A stretch of 64,000 nt of DNA from an uncultured bacterium. GTDB lineage: Bacteria; Planctomycetota; GCA-002687715. The position numbers and the translations under genes are program-made. The stretch's first letter is position 1. Each line of letters starts with the position of its first letter. Positions 8,942 to 17,689 of this stretch are shown in pieces. The stretch spans positions 79,485 to 143,484 of the forward strand of contig CADEGH010000011.1 in NCBI GenBank assembly GCA_902826835.1, read 5' to 3'. The notes under the pieces were generated by a model. It did not search any database. It saw only the letters and a program-made list of their open reading frames with translations, and was not told the DNA's origin.

Positions 8942-11900
8942 CGGACCCATCGGCACCCATCGACGATCCACTCGATGCCGCGATGGCGGCAGCGTTCGGG
9001 GCGAACGACCTGCGTGAACCGCAGGACTCCGAAAGCCGCGAGGAAAACGTCGTACCGACGGATGCCGCGCAACTCCCTTCCTTTCCGCGCCGACTCCGCC
9101 GCTACCTCATTGACCGCGAAATCGCGCAGGGTGGACTCTCTCGCATCCTGTTGGCTCGCGATTTGGATCTCGGACGCCCAATCGCCATCAAGACACTCAA
9201 GGAAGATCTGAGCGATCGTCAGGACTTGGCGCAGCGGCTCATCGAGGAGGCCCAAGTCACGGGCCAACTCCAACATCCGGGCTTGGTGCCGATCTACGAA
9301 GTGGGCGCCCTCGGTCCCGGTCGTCCCTACATCGCGATGAAGCTCGTGGAAGGGGAAACTCTCGAGGCGATGATCGCCAAGCGGGCGCAGGATGACCAAG
9401 GTCTCCCTCGGTTCCTGAACATCTTCGAAAAAGTCGCGCAGACGATTGCTTTCGCCCACACTCACGGCGTCATTCATCGGGATCTCAAGCCGGCCAACAT
9501 CATGGTCGGACGCTTCGGGGAAGTGCAAGTGATGGATTTTGGCCTGGCCAAGGTGGTGAGACCAGGATCACCGCCGGACGGGCCGCGTCAGAGCTCCCGA
9601 ACCAATTCCCCCGTCCACGCACTCTCGGATCTTCCCGTCACGACACTTCGCAGCGGACGCTCCATCTGGGATTCGTCCGCGGGACTCGTACTCGGTACCC
9701 CGGCCTACATGGCACCGGAACAGGGTGCGGGACGGGGTGACTCGACGTCGCCCGCGACCGACGTGTTCTCCCTGGGCGCGATCCTCTACGAACTCCTCAC
9801 CCACTCGAAACTGCGAGCACCGGCGGATGTCCTTGCCTGGCGCGAATCCGGGAGCCTCGCGCCATCCACGGGTGCACTGGAGCGCTTGAACAACTTGCCG
9901 ACCGATGCCGCGCTGGTGGTGCTCGTGCGGCAGTGCCTTGCCGTGGAGCCCACGGAGCGGCCGCCAACCGCGGAAGCGGTGGCGTCCGCGATCCGCTCCC
10001 ACTTGGAAGCCGCCGCCGGTCGCGCCCGGGAAGCCGAGGTGATGGCCGCCGAGGCTCGGGCCAAGGCGTCGGAAGAACGACGGGTGCGACGACTCGCCAT
10101 CGGCCTCGCCGTGAGCATCATCGGAGCCATCCTCCTTGCCGGAGCGGGCCAGTTCTGGAATCTACGGGAGAAGCGCGCTCGCGAACGTCGCACCGGGAGT
10201 GCCGTGGCGACGGCCCTCGCTGAGGCTCAACGGAGTCTCCAAGTCGCGGAGGGCACTGGTCGAGATCGAGTGACGCACCTGGAAGCGGCGCTAGCCGCGG
10301 CGAAACGGGCGGAAGCCGTCGCACGCTCCGGCGAGATCGACGAACCAACTCGACGAGCGGCTATGGGGTTGCGCCAAGACCTGGAGGGTCGGAGAGACCA
10401 GGCACTTTCCCAATCACGCGAGCTCGCCCGGGATGCGGCCATGCGACGCCGCCTCGATGCCGCCCGCGCCGACAGCACCACCAAGGATGCGCTCCACGAA
10501 GCGGCGAGTGCGGCGTTTCTCGAATATGGAGTCGACCCGAAGGACTCCGCTAAGGCGACCACGATCGACCGGATTCGCACCAGCACAATCTCCGATGCCC
10601 TGCTGATCACCCTTGACGAATGGACGATGGCCCGACGCCGTGATCACGGCCCGGATGATCCTCTCTCGCTGAAATTGAGCGAAATCCTGATCGAAGCCGA
10701 CGCCGATGCGTTGCGACACTCCATTCGTAATGCCGGTCTCAATAGGGATCACGCGAGCCTGGAGCGCATCGCCGCGTCCATTCGCACGCCCGAAGTTCCT
10801 CCCTACACCTTGATCCTCCTGGCCTCGCAACTTTGGAACTCCGAATTGCGGGAGGCGGCGCGCTCTCTCCTCGTGTGGGCTTGGCCTCGATTCCCCTCCG
10901 ATTACGACATCCACCTTCGGGTCGGCTTGTTCCAATTGGCCTTGGAGGATTATCCCGCGGCCGTGGGCGCCTTCACCACGGCGGTCGCTTTGCGTGGAGA
11001 GAGCGTGATGGCCTGGTCAAATCTCGGCAATTCCCTGTGCCTGTCGGGCCGATTCGCCGAGGCGTCGGCCTGCCACCAGCAGGCGCTTGCAGTCGAGAAA
11101 AACCTGGCCGTGCTCCACAGCAACTACGGAGCCACGCTGAAGCGGAGCGGGAACCACCACGCTTCCCGTGCGGCCTATGCGGAGGCACTGCGTTTGGAGC
11201 CGAGGCTGGCCGAAGCGCAGCACGGACTGGCGATGATCGACTCCGAGGAGGGCGAGCTCGACTCCGCGGAAGCTCGGCTGCGCGCGGCGCTCGACCTTCA
11301 GCCGACTCGGGCCGACTGGCACTATGATCTCGCGACGATTGCCCAAAGAAGACGCGACTTTTCCGGGGCGATCGCCTCCCTTGAGGTGGCGGTGGAACTT
11401 GCCCCTCGGCACTTGGCAGCGCTCACCCATCTCGGGGCGCTCCTGATGGAGCAGAAGGATTACGCAAAGGCGACATCAATCCTCCAACGCGCCGCCCGCG
11501 TCGAACCCGGCTCCGCGCTCCCTTACTGGAATCTCGCGGAAGTCGCCCTCCGCCAGCAGGATCCGGACCACGCCCTCGCGATCCTCGAGGATGCGGAGCG
11601 AGCGGAACCCAGGCGAGCGCCGACCCAGATCCTCCGTGGCGTCGCCCTCCGTCGGCGTCACGATTTGGTCGCCGCGGAAAGTTCATTCCGGGCGGCCTTG
11701 GCACTTTCTCCCGATTCTTCCGAAGCGCATGACCGACTCGGACTCCTGCTCGAGATCATGGGGCGACCCAAAGAGGCCTTGCACCACTTGGACAAGGCAC
11801 GGGAGCTCGGATCCACTCGGCCCACATACGCCCTTTCGTCCCCCGCCGTCCTCGCTCGAGTGCAAAGGATGTCGGATTTGGAGAGCAAGATCCTCGACTC

Positions 11901-12384
11901 CTCGCTCGGCGAGCCGACCTCCGTCGACCAGGAAGTCGATCACGTGATGCTGGCCCGCCTCTGGGCTGCACACGGCGGTGAAGCCAAGGCGCTGTACCAC
12001 TATCGGGCGGTGCTCGATCGAGAACCTCGAGCGCGCACCACCCTCTCAAGGGGTCTGCGGTTGGAGGGAGCGAGATGCGCCCTGCGAGCGGCCTTCGGGC
12101 CCCACGCCCCCGAACCCGGGGAGCGGGCTCGCGCGGAATGGCGTTCGTCGGCCCTATCCTGGTTCTCAGTGGAGGTGGGCGTTCTCGAGCGGCTGGAGGC
12201 GCGCAACGAGGCCGAAGGGGGCCGTCCACTCTTGATGGCATGGCTGAGCGAGGCCACGCTGGCGTGGCTCCGTCGGCCTGCAATTTGGTCGACCCTCTCC
12301 GAGTCGGAGCAAGAGGCATGGGAGCGCGTCCTCAGCCGCGCCAAAGACCTGGCCGCCACGCTTCGACCAGAATTCTCGAAGTGA
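8938..12384 (+). CDS. receptor-type Ser/Thr protein kinase with extracytoplasmic TPR domain
   Basis: 1148 residues from the ATG that overlaps the sigma factor stop (ATGA). Cytoplasmic kinase domain at about 55-355: catalytic Lys85 in AIAIK-like IAIKTLK, HRDLKPAN at 180-187, DFG at 200-202 and GTPAYMAPEQ at 253-262; an insertion of about 40 residues lies between DFG and the APE motif. A coiled, charged linker precedes one membrane helix (386-407). The remainder is outside and contains long helical and TPR repeats (about 640-1000; for example MAWSNLGNSLCLSGRFAEA). All key catalytic residues are present, so it should be active. It probably signals to the coupled ECF factor. Convergent with the astacin gene, 42 bp apart. 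Confidence 0.93.
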   Translation: MTDPSAPIDDPLDAAMAAAFGANDLREPQDSESREENVVPTDAAQLPSFPRRLRRYLIDREIAQGGLSRILLARDLDLGRPIAIKTLKEDLSDRQDLAQRLIEEAQVTGQLQHPGLVPIYEVGALGPGRPYIAMKLVEGETLEAMIAKRAQDDQGLPRFLNIFEKVAQTIAFAHTHGVIHRDLKPANIMVGRFGEVQVMDFGLAKVVRPGSPPDGPRQSSRTNSPVHALSDLPVTTLRSGRSIWDSSAGLVLGTPAYMAPEQGAGRGDSTSPATDVFSLGAILYELLTHSKLRAPADVLAWRESGSLAPSTGALERLNNLPTDAALVVLVRQCLAVEPTERPPTAEAVASAIRSHLEAAAGRAREAEVMAAEARAKASEERRVRRLAIGLAVSIIGAILLAGAGQFWNLREKRARERRTGSAVATALAEAQRSLQVAEGTGRDRVTHLEAALAAAKRAEAVARSGEIDEPTRRAAMGLRQDLEGRRDQALSQSRELARDAAMRRRLDAARADSTTKDALHEAASAAFLEYGVDPKDSAKATTIDRIRTSTISDALLITLDEWTMARRRDHGPDDPLSLKLSEILIEADADALRHSIRNAGLNRDHASLERIAASIRTPEVPPYTLILLASQLWNSELREAARSLLVWAWPRFPSDYDIHLRVGLFQLALEDYPAAVGAFTTAVALRGESVMAWSNLGNSLCLSGRFAEASACHQQALAVEKNLAVLHSNYGATLKRSGNHHASRAAYAEALRLEPRLAEAQHGLAMIDSEEGELDSAEARLRAALDLQPTRADWHYDLATIAQRRRDFSGAIASLEVAVELAPRHLAALTHLGALLMEQKDYAKATSILQRAARVEPGSALPYWNLAEVALRQQDPDHALAILEDAERAEPRRAPTQILRGVALRRRHDLVAAESSFRAALALSPDSSEAHDRLGLLLEIMGRPKEALHHLDKARELGSTRPTYALSSPAVLARVQRMSDLESKILDSSLGEPTSVDQEVDHVMLARLWAAHGGEAKALYHYRAVLDREPRARTTLSRGLRLEGARCALRAAFGPHAPEPGERARAEWRSSALSWFSVEVGVLERLEARNEAEGGRPLLMAWLSEATLAWLRRPAIWSTLSESEQEAWERVLSRAKDLAATLRPEFSK

Positions 12385-12426
12385 TCGGCGATCAACGCGA
12401 TGCGTTACACAAAGCCGACCTCCGAA

Positions 12427-15400
12427 TCAGGAATCCCACTCGAGGATCGACGTCAATTGCACTAACGCACCCTCCGGGCTTTGCAGGAAGAAGAGCAGAT
12501 CGACGGCTATCCCCGGAGGGACCGATCCAGCCGGGGCATCGAGCCGTGCCGAGCCACGCTCGTCGAGTATCCCGAACCAGGGCGGCGTTGCATTCAGCAC
12601 CTGGTAGTTGGGAAGCGCATCGGCACCAAGGCCGAGCAGGGGACCAGTGCCCAGAAGGTGGCCACTCGAAAACGTGAACGACCACCGCAGGCCCTCGTTC
12701 TCCTCACCCGCGTTGAGAATCAGCGTGAGCCCCCCACCCAGCCGCGTGGAGTGTGCGCGCACATCGAGCTTGGGGTCGGCGCTGGGAACCAAGGTGAACC
12801 CACTCCCGTTGGCGCTGCCCATCGTGCGCGTCGCGTAGGAAACCCAGTCGGTGCTGGTGTTGGTATCGCTTTGAAGACCATTGCGACCCAGGACCCCGGT
12901 CGGGTTGGAAGTACGCAGCGCGGCGCCCATGAAGTCCCCGAATCCACTCGGAACTCTCGGATGATTGTGGGCTACCGTGTCGTCGTGGCCCGCTGAGCGC
13001 ACGTAGTCGACCAGTCTCCCGAAACTGTCATAGAGAGCGATCGAGTACCGCTCCGTACCGATCAAGAATGAGGACCCTCCGCCGGAGTTCACATTGCGAT
13101 ACGGGACTCCGCTCGGAGTTTCCGCCGGTGCCGTCACCGAGTCGCCGAGGACAAAGAAGCCTCCCGCGGCAATGGGATAAGACTCTGGCCACGGCGCGTA
13201 ACGCTGATGGTTTTCTCCGTGGTCGTGGCTGATCAGAAGCGTCCAGCCCTGCATGTTCACTGCGGTAGCGGCGTAGAACTCGAGGTAGTCCGGATTGTCG
13301 TCGACTTCGTTGATGACCACTCGATTGCGGGGCTGCGGGTCGATGCCCCGAAACCCGAGCCCGGATCCCGTATTTTCGAGCCCGAAGGTGCGCCGCCCGT
13401 TGCTGACCCAATCGCTCCCGCAATTGGAGTCCAATCCCCAAAGCCGTTCGTGGTTGCGTGAACCCACAAACGGCCCCGGCTGGAAGTCCGGCGAGTATCC
13501 CCGGAATTTCCCACCCACGCCGAGCAGAATCTCGCCGGTGCGCACCTCATCCACCACGAAGCCCTGCGGATTCCTCAAGCCGACGACCAAAGCTTGCGTG
13601 CTGGTGGACAGTGCGGGCAACACCGCGAAGACTTGCGTCGAGGGCGGAAGCTCGGCGATCACCCCGCCCGGTTCCTTGACGACCGCGATCTCTCCCGGCG
13701 CCAGAACTGCTGCCGGCAGCGCCACCTCGACGAGCGAGCCAACTCCCGTCGGCCGCCAAATCACCGTCCACCCACTCAAGTTGAGACTCGAGGTCCCGAA
13801 ATTCGTGATCTCCAGTCCGTCCGGCTCAAAAGTCGAAACTTCGGTGATCAGCAGTTTTGCCGTTGCCGGGGGCACCGGAGGATGCAGGACCTGGAACGCT
13901 CCCGAGTTCAGGCATGGCACATCGCTGAACGGGCTGCCCACCAAAGCCTCCAACTGTCCGTCCCCGTCACTGTCACCCAATCCCGCGACCGACCACCCGA
14001 AGCGACCGCCTGAGGATGACCCGGCTCGCTGGTAAATCGCCGCAGCGCTGCGCCCCGACCGAAGCTGCGCATAGCCGGGTCCAGTCGGGGTGGCGAAGGC
14101 TCCGAGCCCGCCTTGGGTAGCCCCGATCCACAGATCGGCGAAGCCGTCGTCATCGACATCACCGGCGAGCGCGATTGCCTGGCCGTACTGATCGCCGGTC
14201 GCTGCTCCTGACCAATCGTGAATCACCGAGTAGGCGTTGAAGCTCGCAAATCCGCGGTAGGTCCGGACGTACCCGCTGCCACCCTGGGCACCGCCGAGGT
14301 CACCCGAGTCCGGGGCTCCCGCCGCAAATTGTGCATTGCCGGACCCGTTCAAGGGGGGCATCACCAACACCGACCGTCCCAGAGAGTCGTAATTCCCATC
14401 CCCGAACCGAGCGGCCAGGAGCGCCCCATTCGCTCCGGAGTACAGGCGCACCGCGCCACGGTCCGTGAAGGCTGGCTCGCCAAGAAACGAACTGTCGAAA
14501 CCGGGTACTCCGACGACGAAGTCCGGGATACCGTCGCCGCTGACATCGAGCCCGCCTCCCACCGAGTAGCCCATGGTGGCTCCGGCTTGCGCCTCCGCAA
14601 TCGTGTAAACGATGGAGCCGCTCGTTCCGCTCCGGACCTGAACGCGGCCGCCTGCGTTGTAGGGAGCACCGATCAGAACATCGTGATTTCCATCGGCGTT
14701 GACATCACCACTCGAAGCCACTGACCAGCCATACTGCTCGCCAGTGATGGTGCCGGATAGGGTCAGGAGGGTGGCACCGGTGGCTCCGTCGAGCACGAAG
14801 GCTCGCCCCCGATTGCTGCTCCATCCGGGCGATCCGACGATGACCTCGCTCTTGCCATCCCCCGTGGTGTCCCCCAGCGCCGCCAACGAGTGACCATAGT
14901 CGTCTCCGGCGGCTCCGGTTCGAGACCAAATCAGTTGGTGGTCGATGCCCGAGTAGCACCAAACGGAACCGGCTCCGTTGTGGCCGGGAGCTCCGACCAC
15001 GTAGTCGCCGCGGCCGTCTCCATTGGCGTCCCCGATCCCGAGGACCGCCTGGCCGGACTGATCGCCCTGCGAAGTGCAGGGATGCGTCACGACCGCAAAA
15101 TTCAGGCTATTCGAGTATCCGCCGGCCGAGGAGAGGTCGTTCCGCACGCGGATGGAGTTGGCCAAATCGACGGTAGTGAGTGCGCTCTCGGGGATGATCC
15201 CGAGCACCGAATTCTTGTTGATGAAAACCGTCTCGAGCTCCAAGAAGTCGAAGAACACCCGACTACCTATCACCCCCGCGGGATCATCGCCGCCTTCGAA
15301 GAAGTTGGCTCCCGAGAGCAGGATCCAGGTTTCCCCGGATCCCGCGGCCACGCTCGAGGGGTAGACGGAGGTGATGACCGGAGCATTCGGGAAGCCGTAA

Positions 15401-16131
15401 CGAATGGCCATGGCGGCCGCATCGTGATGGGTCATGTAGTTGCGATTGCCGATGCGATTCTGGAATGACGGATTGGCACAGGTCAGAGTCGGCCCCTGGC
15501 CGTTCGAGAAGGCATTCTGCCCGTAGTGCATGATCGAAAGATAGTCGTAAGGGCCCGTCGGGGTGGCTCCCGACGATAGGGTGAAGTTGCCGTTGCACGG
15601 ATTCCCGTTGCACGCAGTCTGCGAGATGTTGGCCGCGTTCACGGTCACGTACGTGTCGCGATCCGGTCGCTGCTGCTCGTGGAGGAATCCGAGGGCGTGG
15701 TACATCTCATGCACCAAGATGTACTTGAGCGTCCAGTGATTCGCCCCGACGTTGATGGCTTGCTGCCCACCCACCATCCCGACCGACGAACTGCTCACGT
15801 TCGCCTGCGGCCCGGGCTGAATGTGGATGAAATTCGCCTGGGAAGTGCGCGGGAGAAACGCCACATCCGAAACAGCCTCGATTTCCGCCATCGCCTTCAA
15901 GAACTCGTTGCGCTGGGGATTCGTGACCGCCGCATCGAAGGTGTAGGGGACCACCCCATTCGACCAGGCGGTCGCCGTGAACACTCCTTCCGTGACGGGC
16001 AACCACATGTCGTCGTAGAGCACGAAGCCCTCGGGTGCGACGGGAGCAATTCCCTGCCCGGGCAAATCCCCGATGCCAACCAACCCCATCATCGAGCCAC
16101 CCCAAAACGCCAGCCAAGCGATGCGTCGCAT
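12427..16131 (-). CDS. secreted astacin-type metalloprotease with FG-GAP and lamin-tail domains
   Basis: 1234 residues. The start at 16131 is chosen because AAAGGAGC sits about 10 bases upstream and a signal peptide (MRRIAWLAFWGG...) follows directly; an upstream in-frame start at 16329 only adds Arg-rich sequence. Peptidase M12A domain at about 35-230: HEMYHALGFLHEQQRPDR (141-158) gives the HExxHxxGxxH zinc ligands and SIMHYG (199-204) the Met-turn. Then an IPT/TIG-like domain (about 235-335), about seven FG-GAP repeats (GDANGDGRGDYVVGAP type, Ca-binding), two lamin-tail-like domains (LLITEVSTFEPDGLEI; VVINEVDDNPDYLEF) and a C-terminal module shared with other secreted proteins here. Likely a surface or extracellular protease. 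Confidence 0.93.
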   Translation of the reverse strand: MRRIAWLAFWGGSMMGLVGIGDLPGQGIAPVAPEGFVLYDDMWLPVTEGVFTATAWSNGVVPYTFDAAVTNPQRNEFLKAMAEIEAVSDVAFLPRTSQANFIHIQPGPQANVSSSSVGMVGGQQAINVGANHWTLKYILVHEMYHALGFLHEQQRPDRDTYVTVNAANISQTACNGNPCNGNFTLSSGATPTGPYDYLSIMHYGQNAFSNGQGPTLTCANPSFQNRIGNRNYMTHHDAAAMAIRYGFPNAPVITSVYPSSVAAGSGETWILLSGANFFEGGDDPAGVIGSRVFFDFLELETVFINKNSVLGIIPESALTTVDLANSIRVRNDLSSAGGYSNSLNFAVVTHPCTSQGDQSGQAVLGIGDANGDGRGDYVVGAPGHNGAGSVWCYSGIDHQLIWSRTGAAGDDYGHSLAALGDTTGDGKSEVIVGSPGWSSNRGRAFVLDGATGATLLTLSGTITGEQYGWSVASSGDVNADGNHDVLIGAPYNAGGRVQVRSGTSGSIVYTIAEAQAGATMGYSVGGGLDVSGDGIPDFVVGVPGFDSSFLGEPAFTDRGAVRLYSGANGALLAARFGDGNYDSLGRSVLVMPPLNGSGNAQFAAGAPDSGDLGGAQGGSGYVRTYRGFASFNAYSVIHDWSGAATGDQYGQAIALAGDVDDDGFADLWIGATQGGLGAFATPTGPGYAQLRSGRSAAAIYQRAGSSSGGRFGWSVAGLGDSDGDGQLEALVGSPFSDVPCLNSGAFQVLHPPVPPATAKLLITEVSTFEPDGLEITNFGTSSLNLSGWTVIWRPTGVGSLVEVALPAAVLAPGEIAVVKEPGGVIAELPPSTQVFAVLPALSTSTQALVVGLRNPQGFVVDEVRTGEILLGVGGKFRGYSPDFQPGPFVGSRNHERLWGLDSNCGSDWVSNGRRTFGLENTGSGLGFRGIDPQPRNRVVINEVDDNPDYLEFYAATAVNMQGWTLLISHDHGENHQRYAPWPESYPIAAGGFFVLGDSVTAPAETPSGVPYRNVNSGGGSSFLIGTERYSIALYDSFGRLVDYVRSAGHDDTVAHNHPRVPSGFGDFMGAALRTSNPTGVLGRNGLQSDTNTSTDWVSYATRTMGSANGSGFTLVPSADPKLDVRAHSTRLGGGLTLILNAGEENEGLRWSFTFSSGHLLGTGPLLGLGADALPNYQVLNATPPWFGILDERGSARLDAPAGSVPPGIAVDLLFFLQSPEGALVQLTSILEWDS

Positions 16132-16556
16132 CCGCGAGCTCCTTTTCGGTGCGCATCCGATGGCCTCCGGGGATCGAACTCCCCGCGCCCCCGCTCGGGG
16201 GCTCGGCCACGGTCGCACTTCTCCCTTCCATCCGCGGAGACTCCGTTTTCGCGGCCTCGCGAGAAAAAAACGGATCGGCGAAGCGTCAACCGGGTTCGCT
16301 CGTCGTCTCAGGGCCGAAGTGCGGGTCAAGGACTGCCGACGGAGGACGTCTTAGTCCTCGACACCGGCCCGTCGTGCCGACGCGCTGCGACAACCGCAAA
16401 TGCCAAGGAAATGACACCCACCAAATCTGTCAGGGGCGGTTGGTTCGCAATCGTGGCGGCTTGGTCGCGATCCCGGGAGCCAGGAGTCCGTGGCGAAAGC
16501 CTCTCCTCAGGGTGATCGCCCCCGAACTCGAGCGAGTGAATTCAGTCCATGGGTGG
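16132..16556. other. gene-free interval upstream of the astacin gene
   Basis: No supported gene. It includes the Shine-Dalgarno site of the astacin gene at its left edge, a C-rich/G-rich palindrome (CCCCCGCTCGGGGG near 16190), and a small hairpin (GAGGAC 16342-16347 pairing with GTCCTC 16354-16359). The last 50 bases follow the stop of the methyltransferase gene. No terminator-like T-run is seen. Confidence 0.4.
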
Positions 16557-17303
16557 TCAGGGCCGACAGCCGCAGTGGATGCGGAGGGAGCCGAGCATGA
16601 GGGGAAGGGAGCGCACGGAGGTAAACCCGGCGGTTCGGAGCTCGGCTTCGAGGGCGGCGGCGTCGGGGAAGCGGTCGGTGGAATGGGCGAGGTAGCGGTA
16701 GGCGGAGAGATTGCCGCCGAGGAGGCGCGCCATCATCGGCATGAAGAGGTGGCGGTAGAACCAAAAACCGGTGCGGGCGAACCAGCCCTCGGGGCGGGAC
16801 ATGTCGATGCACACAAAGCGCCCGCCGGGTTTGAGGATGCGGAGAACTTCGGCGTAGACGGGAGGCCTCTCCCCCACGTTGCGCAAGACCCAGCCCATCG
16901 TGACTGCGTCGCAGGTGGAATCTTGCAGCCCCGTGTTGGCCGCGTTGGCGTGGTGGAACGAAAGCCCGGGCACGGGCGTTCGGGCGAGCTTTTGCTCCGC
17001 CACGCTGAGCATCGCTGGCGTCAAGTCACTCGCGATCACTCGGCCACCCGGCTGAACCGCGGCGGCGAGGTCGAACGCGAGATCGCCGGTCCCGGTGCCG
17101 AGATCGGCGACCCACGAGCCAGGCCCCACCAACGCGAGTTCGACCACTTGCCGGCGCCAGGCGCGGTCACGCCCGAGGCTGATCGCCCGATTCAGTCGAT
17201 CGTAGGGTGCCGCGATCTCGCCGAAGAGCCCCGCCACGTAGGCTTCTTTCTCGCGGCCGGTGAGCTCGGCCTTTTGCCCCTTCGGATCGGAAAGTTCCCC
17301 CAT
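16557..17303 (-). CDS. ubiE: demethylmenaquinone/ubiquinone C-methyltransferase
   Basis: 248 residues from ATG at 17303, the usual family length; a longer frame to 17426 adds non-conserved sequence. SAM-binding motif DLGTGTGD at 67-74, then SDLTPAMLSVA, DAVTMGWVLRNV and EVLRILKPGGRFVCIDMSRP, followed by the UbiE/COQ5-specific RHLFMPMMARLLGG and AYRYLAHSTDRFP blocks. The enzyme methylates the quinone ring in the last steps of menaquinone (or ubiquinone) synthesis. No other quinone gene is nearby. Its start codon overlaps the start codon of the divergent glutaredoxin-like gene within a single CATG. Confidence 0.93.
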   Translation of the reverse strand: MGELSDPKGQKAELTGREKEAYVAGLFGEIAAPYDRLNRAISLGRDRAWRRQVVELALVGPGSWVADLGTGTGDLAFDLAAAVQPGGRVIASDLTPAMLSVAEQKLARTPVPGLSFHHANAANTGLQDSTCDAVTMGWVLRNVGERPPVYAEVLRILKPGGRFVCIDMSRPEGWFARTGFWFYRHLFMPMMARLLGGNLSAYRYLAHSTDRFPDAAALEAELRTAGFTSVRSLPLMLGSLRIHCGCRP

Positions 17304-17646
17304 GCCGGAAGCTATCAACCCGCTCGACCGCTGGCCGCCTCCGCAAGGTCGTGGCCGCCGGCCTCTCTGGTCGCGCCTGCTTGGGCGGCCCTGGCCCCCG
17401 CTCGACGTTCTCGTGCTGAAGACCAAGACCTGCCAGCTCTGCGTCGAAGCGACCGCGACACTCGAGCGCTTTCGGAGATCTCACGGTCTCGATATTCGTG
17501 GGGTGTTCATCGACGAGGATTCCGAAGCCCTTGCTCAGTTCGGAGATCGGGTTCCGGTGGTGTTGATCGCGGGGCGCGAGCGATTCTTCGGTCACGTCGA
17601 CCCGGCGCTTCTGCATCGCACGATCGAGGGAGAACGTCGCCGGTAG
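17302..17646 (+). CDS. glutaredoxin-like thioredoxin-fold protein
   Basis: 114 residues from the ATG at 17302, preceded by GGAAAG about 8 bases upstream; an in-frame ATG at 17260 is possible. A Pro/Arg-rich leader (1-34) precedes a thioredoxin-fold core: LDVLVLKTKTCQLC with Cys44 and Cys47 (CxxC), a DIRGVFIDED strand, and VPVVLIAG carrying the cis-Pro. It matches short glutaredoxin-like (DUF836-type) proteins. The substrate is unknown. It is convergent with the M28 peptidase gene. Confidence 0.82.
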   Translation: MPEAINPLDRWPPPQGRGRRPLWSRLLGRPWPPLDVLVLKTKTCQLCVEATATLERFRRSHGLDIRGVFIDEDSEALAQFGDRVPVVLIAGRERFFGHVDPALLHRTIEGERRR

Positions 17647-17689
17647 CGTCGCGGCTTTCGTCGAGCGTCACCGAAGCACGCTTCGCAGA

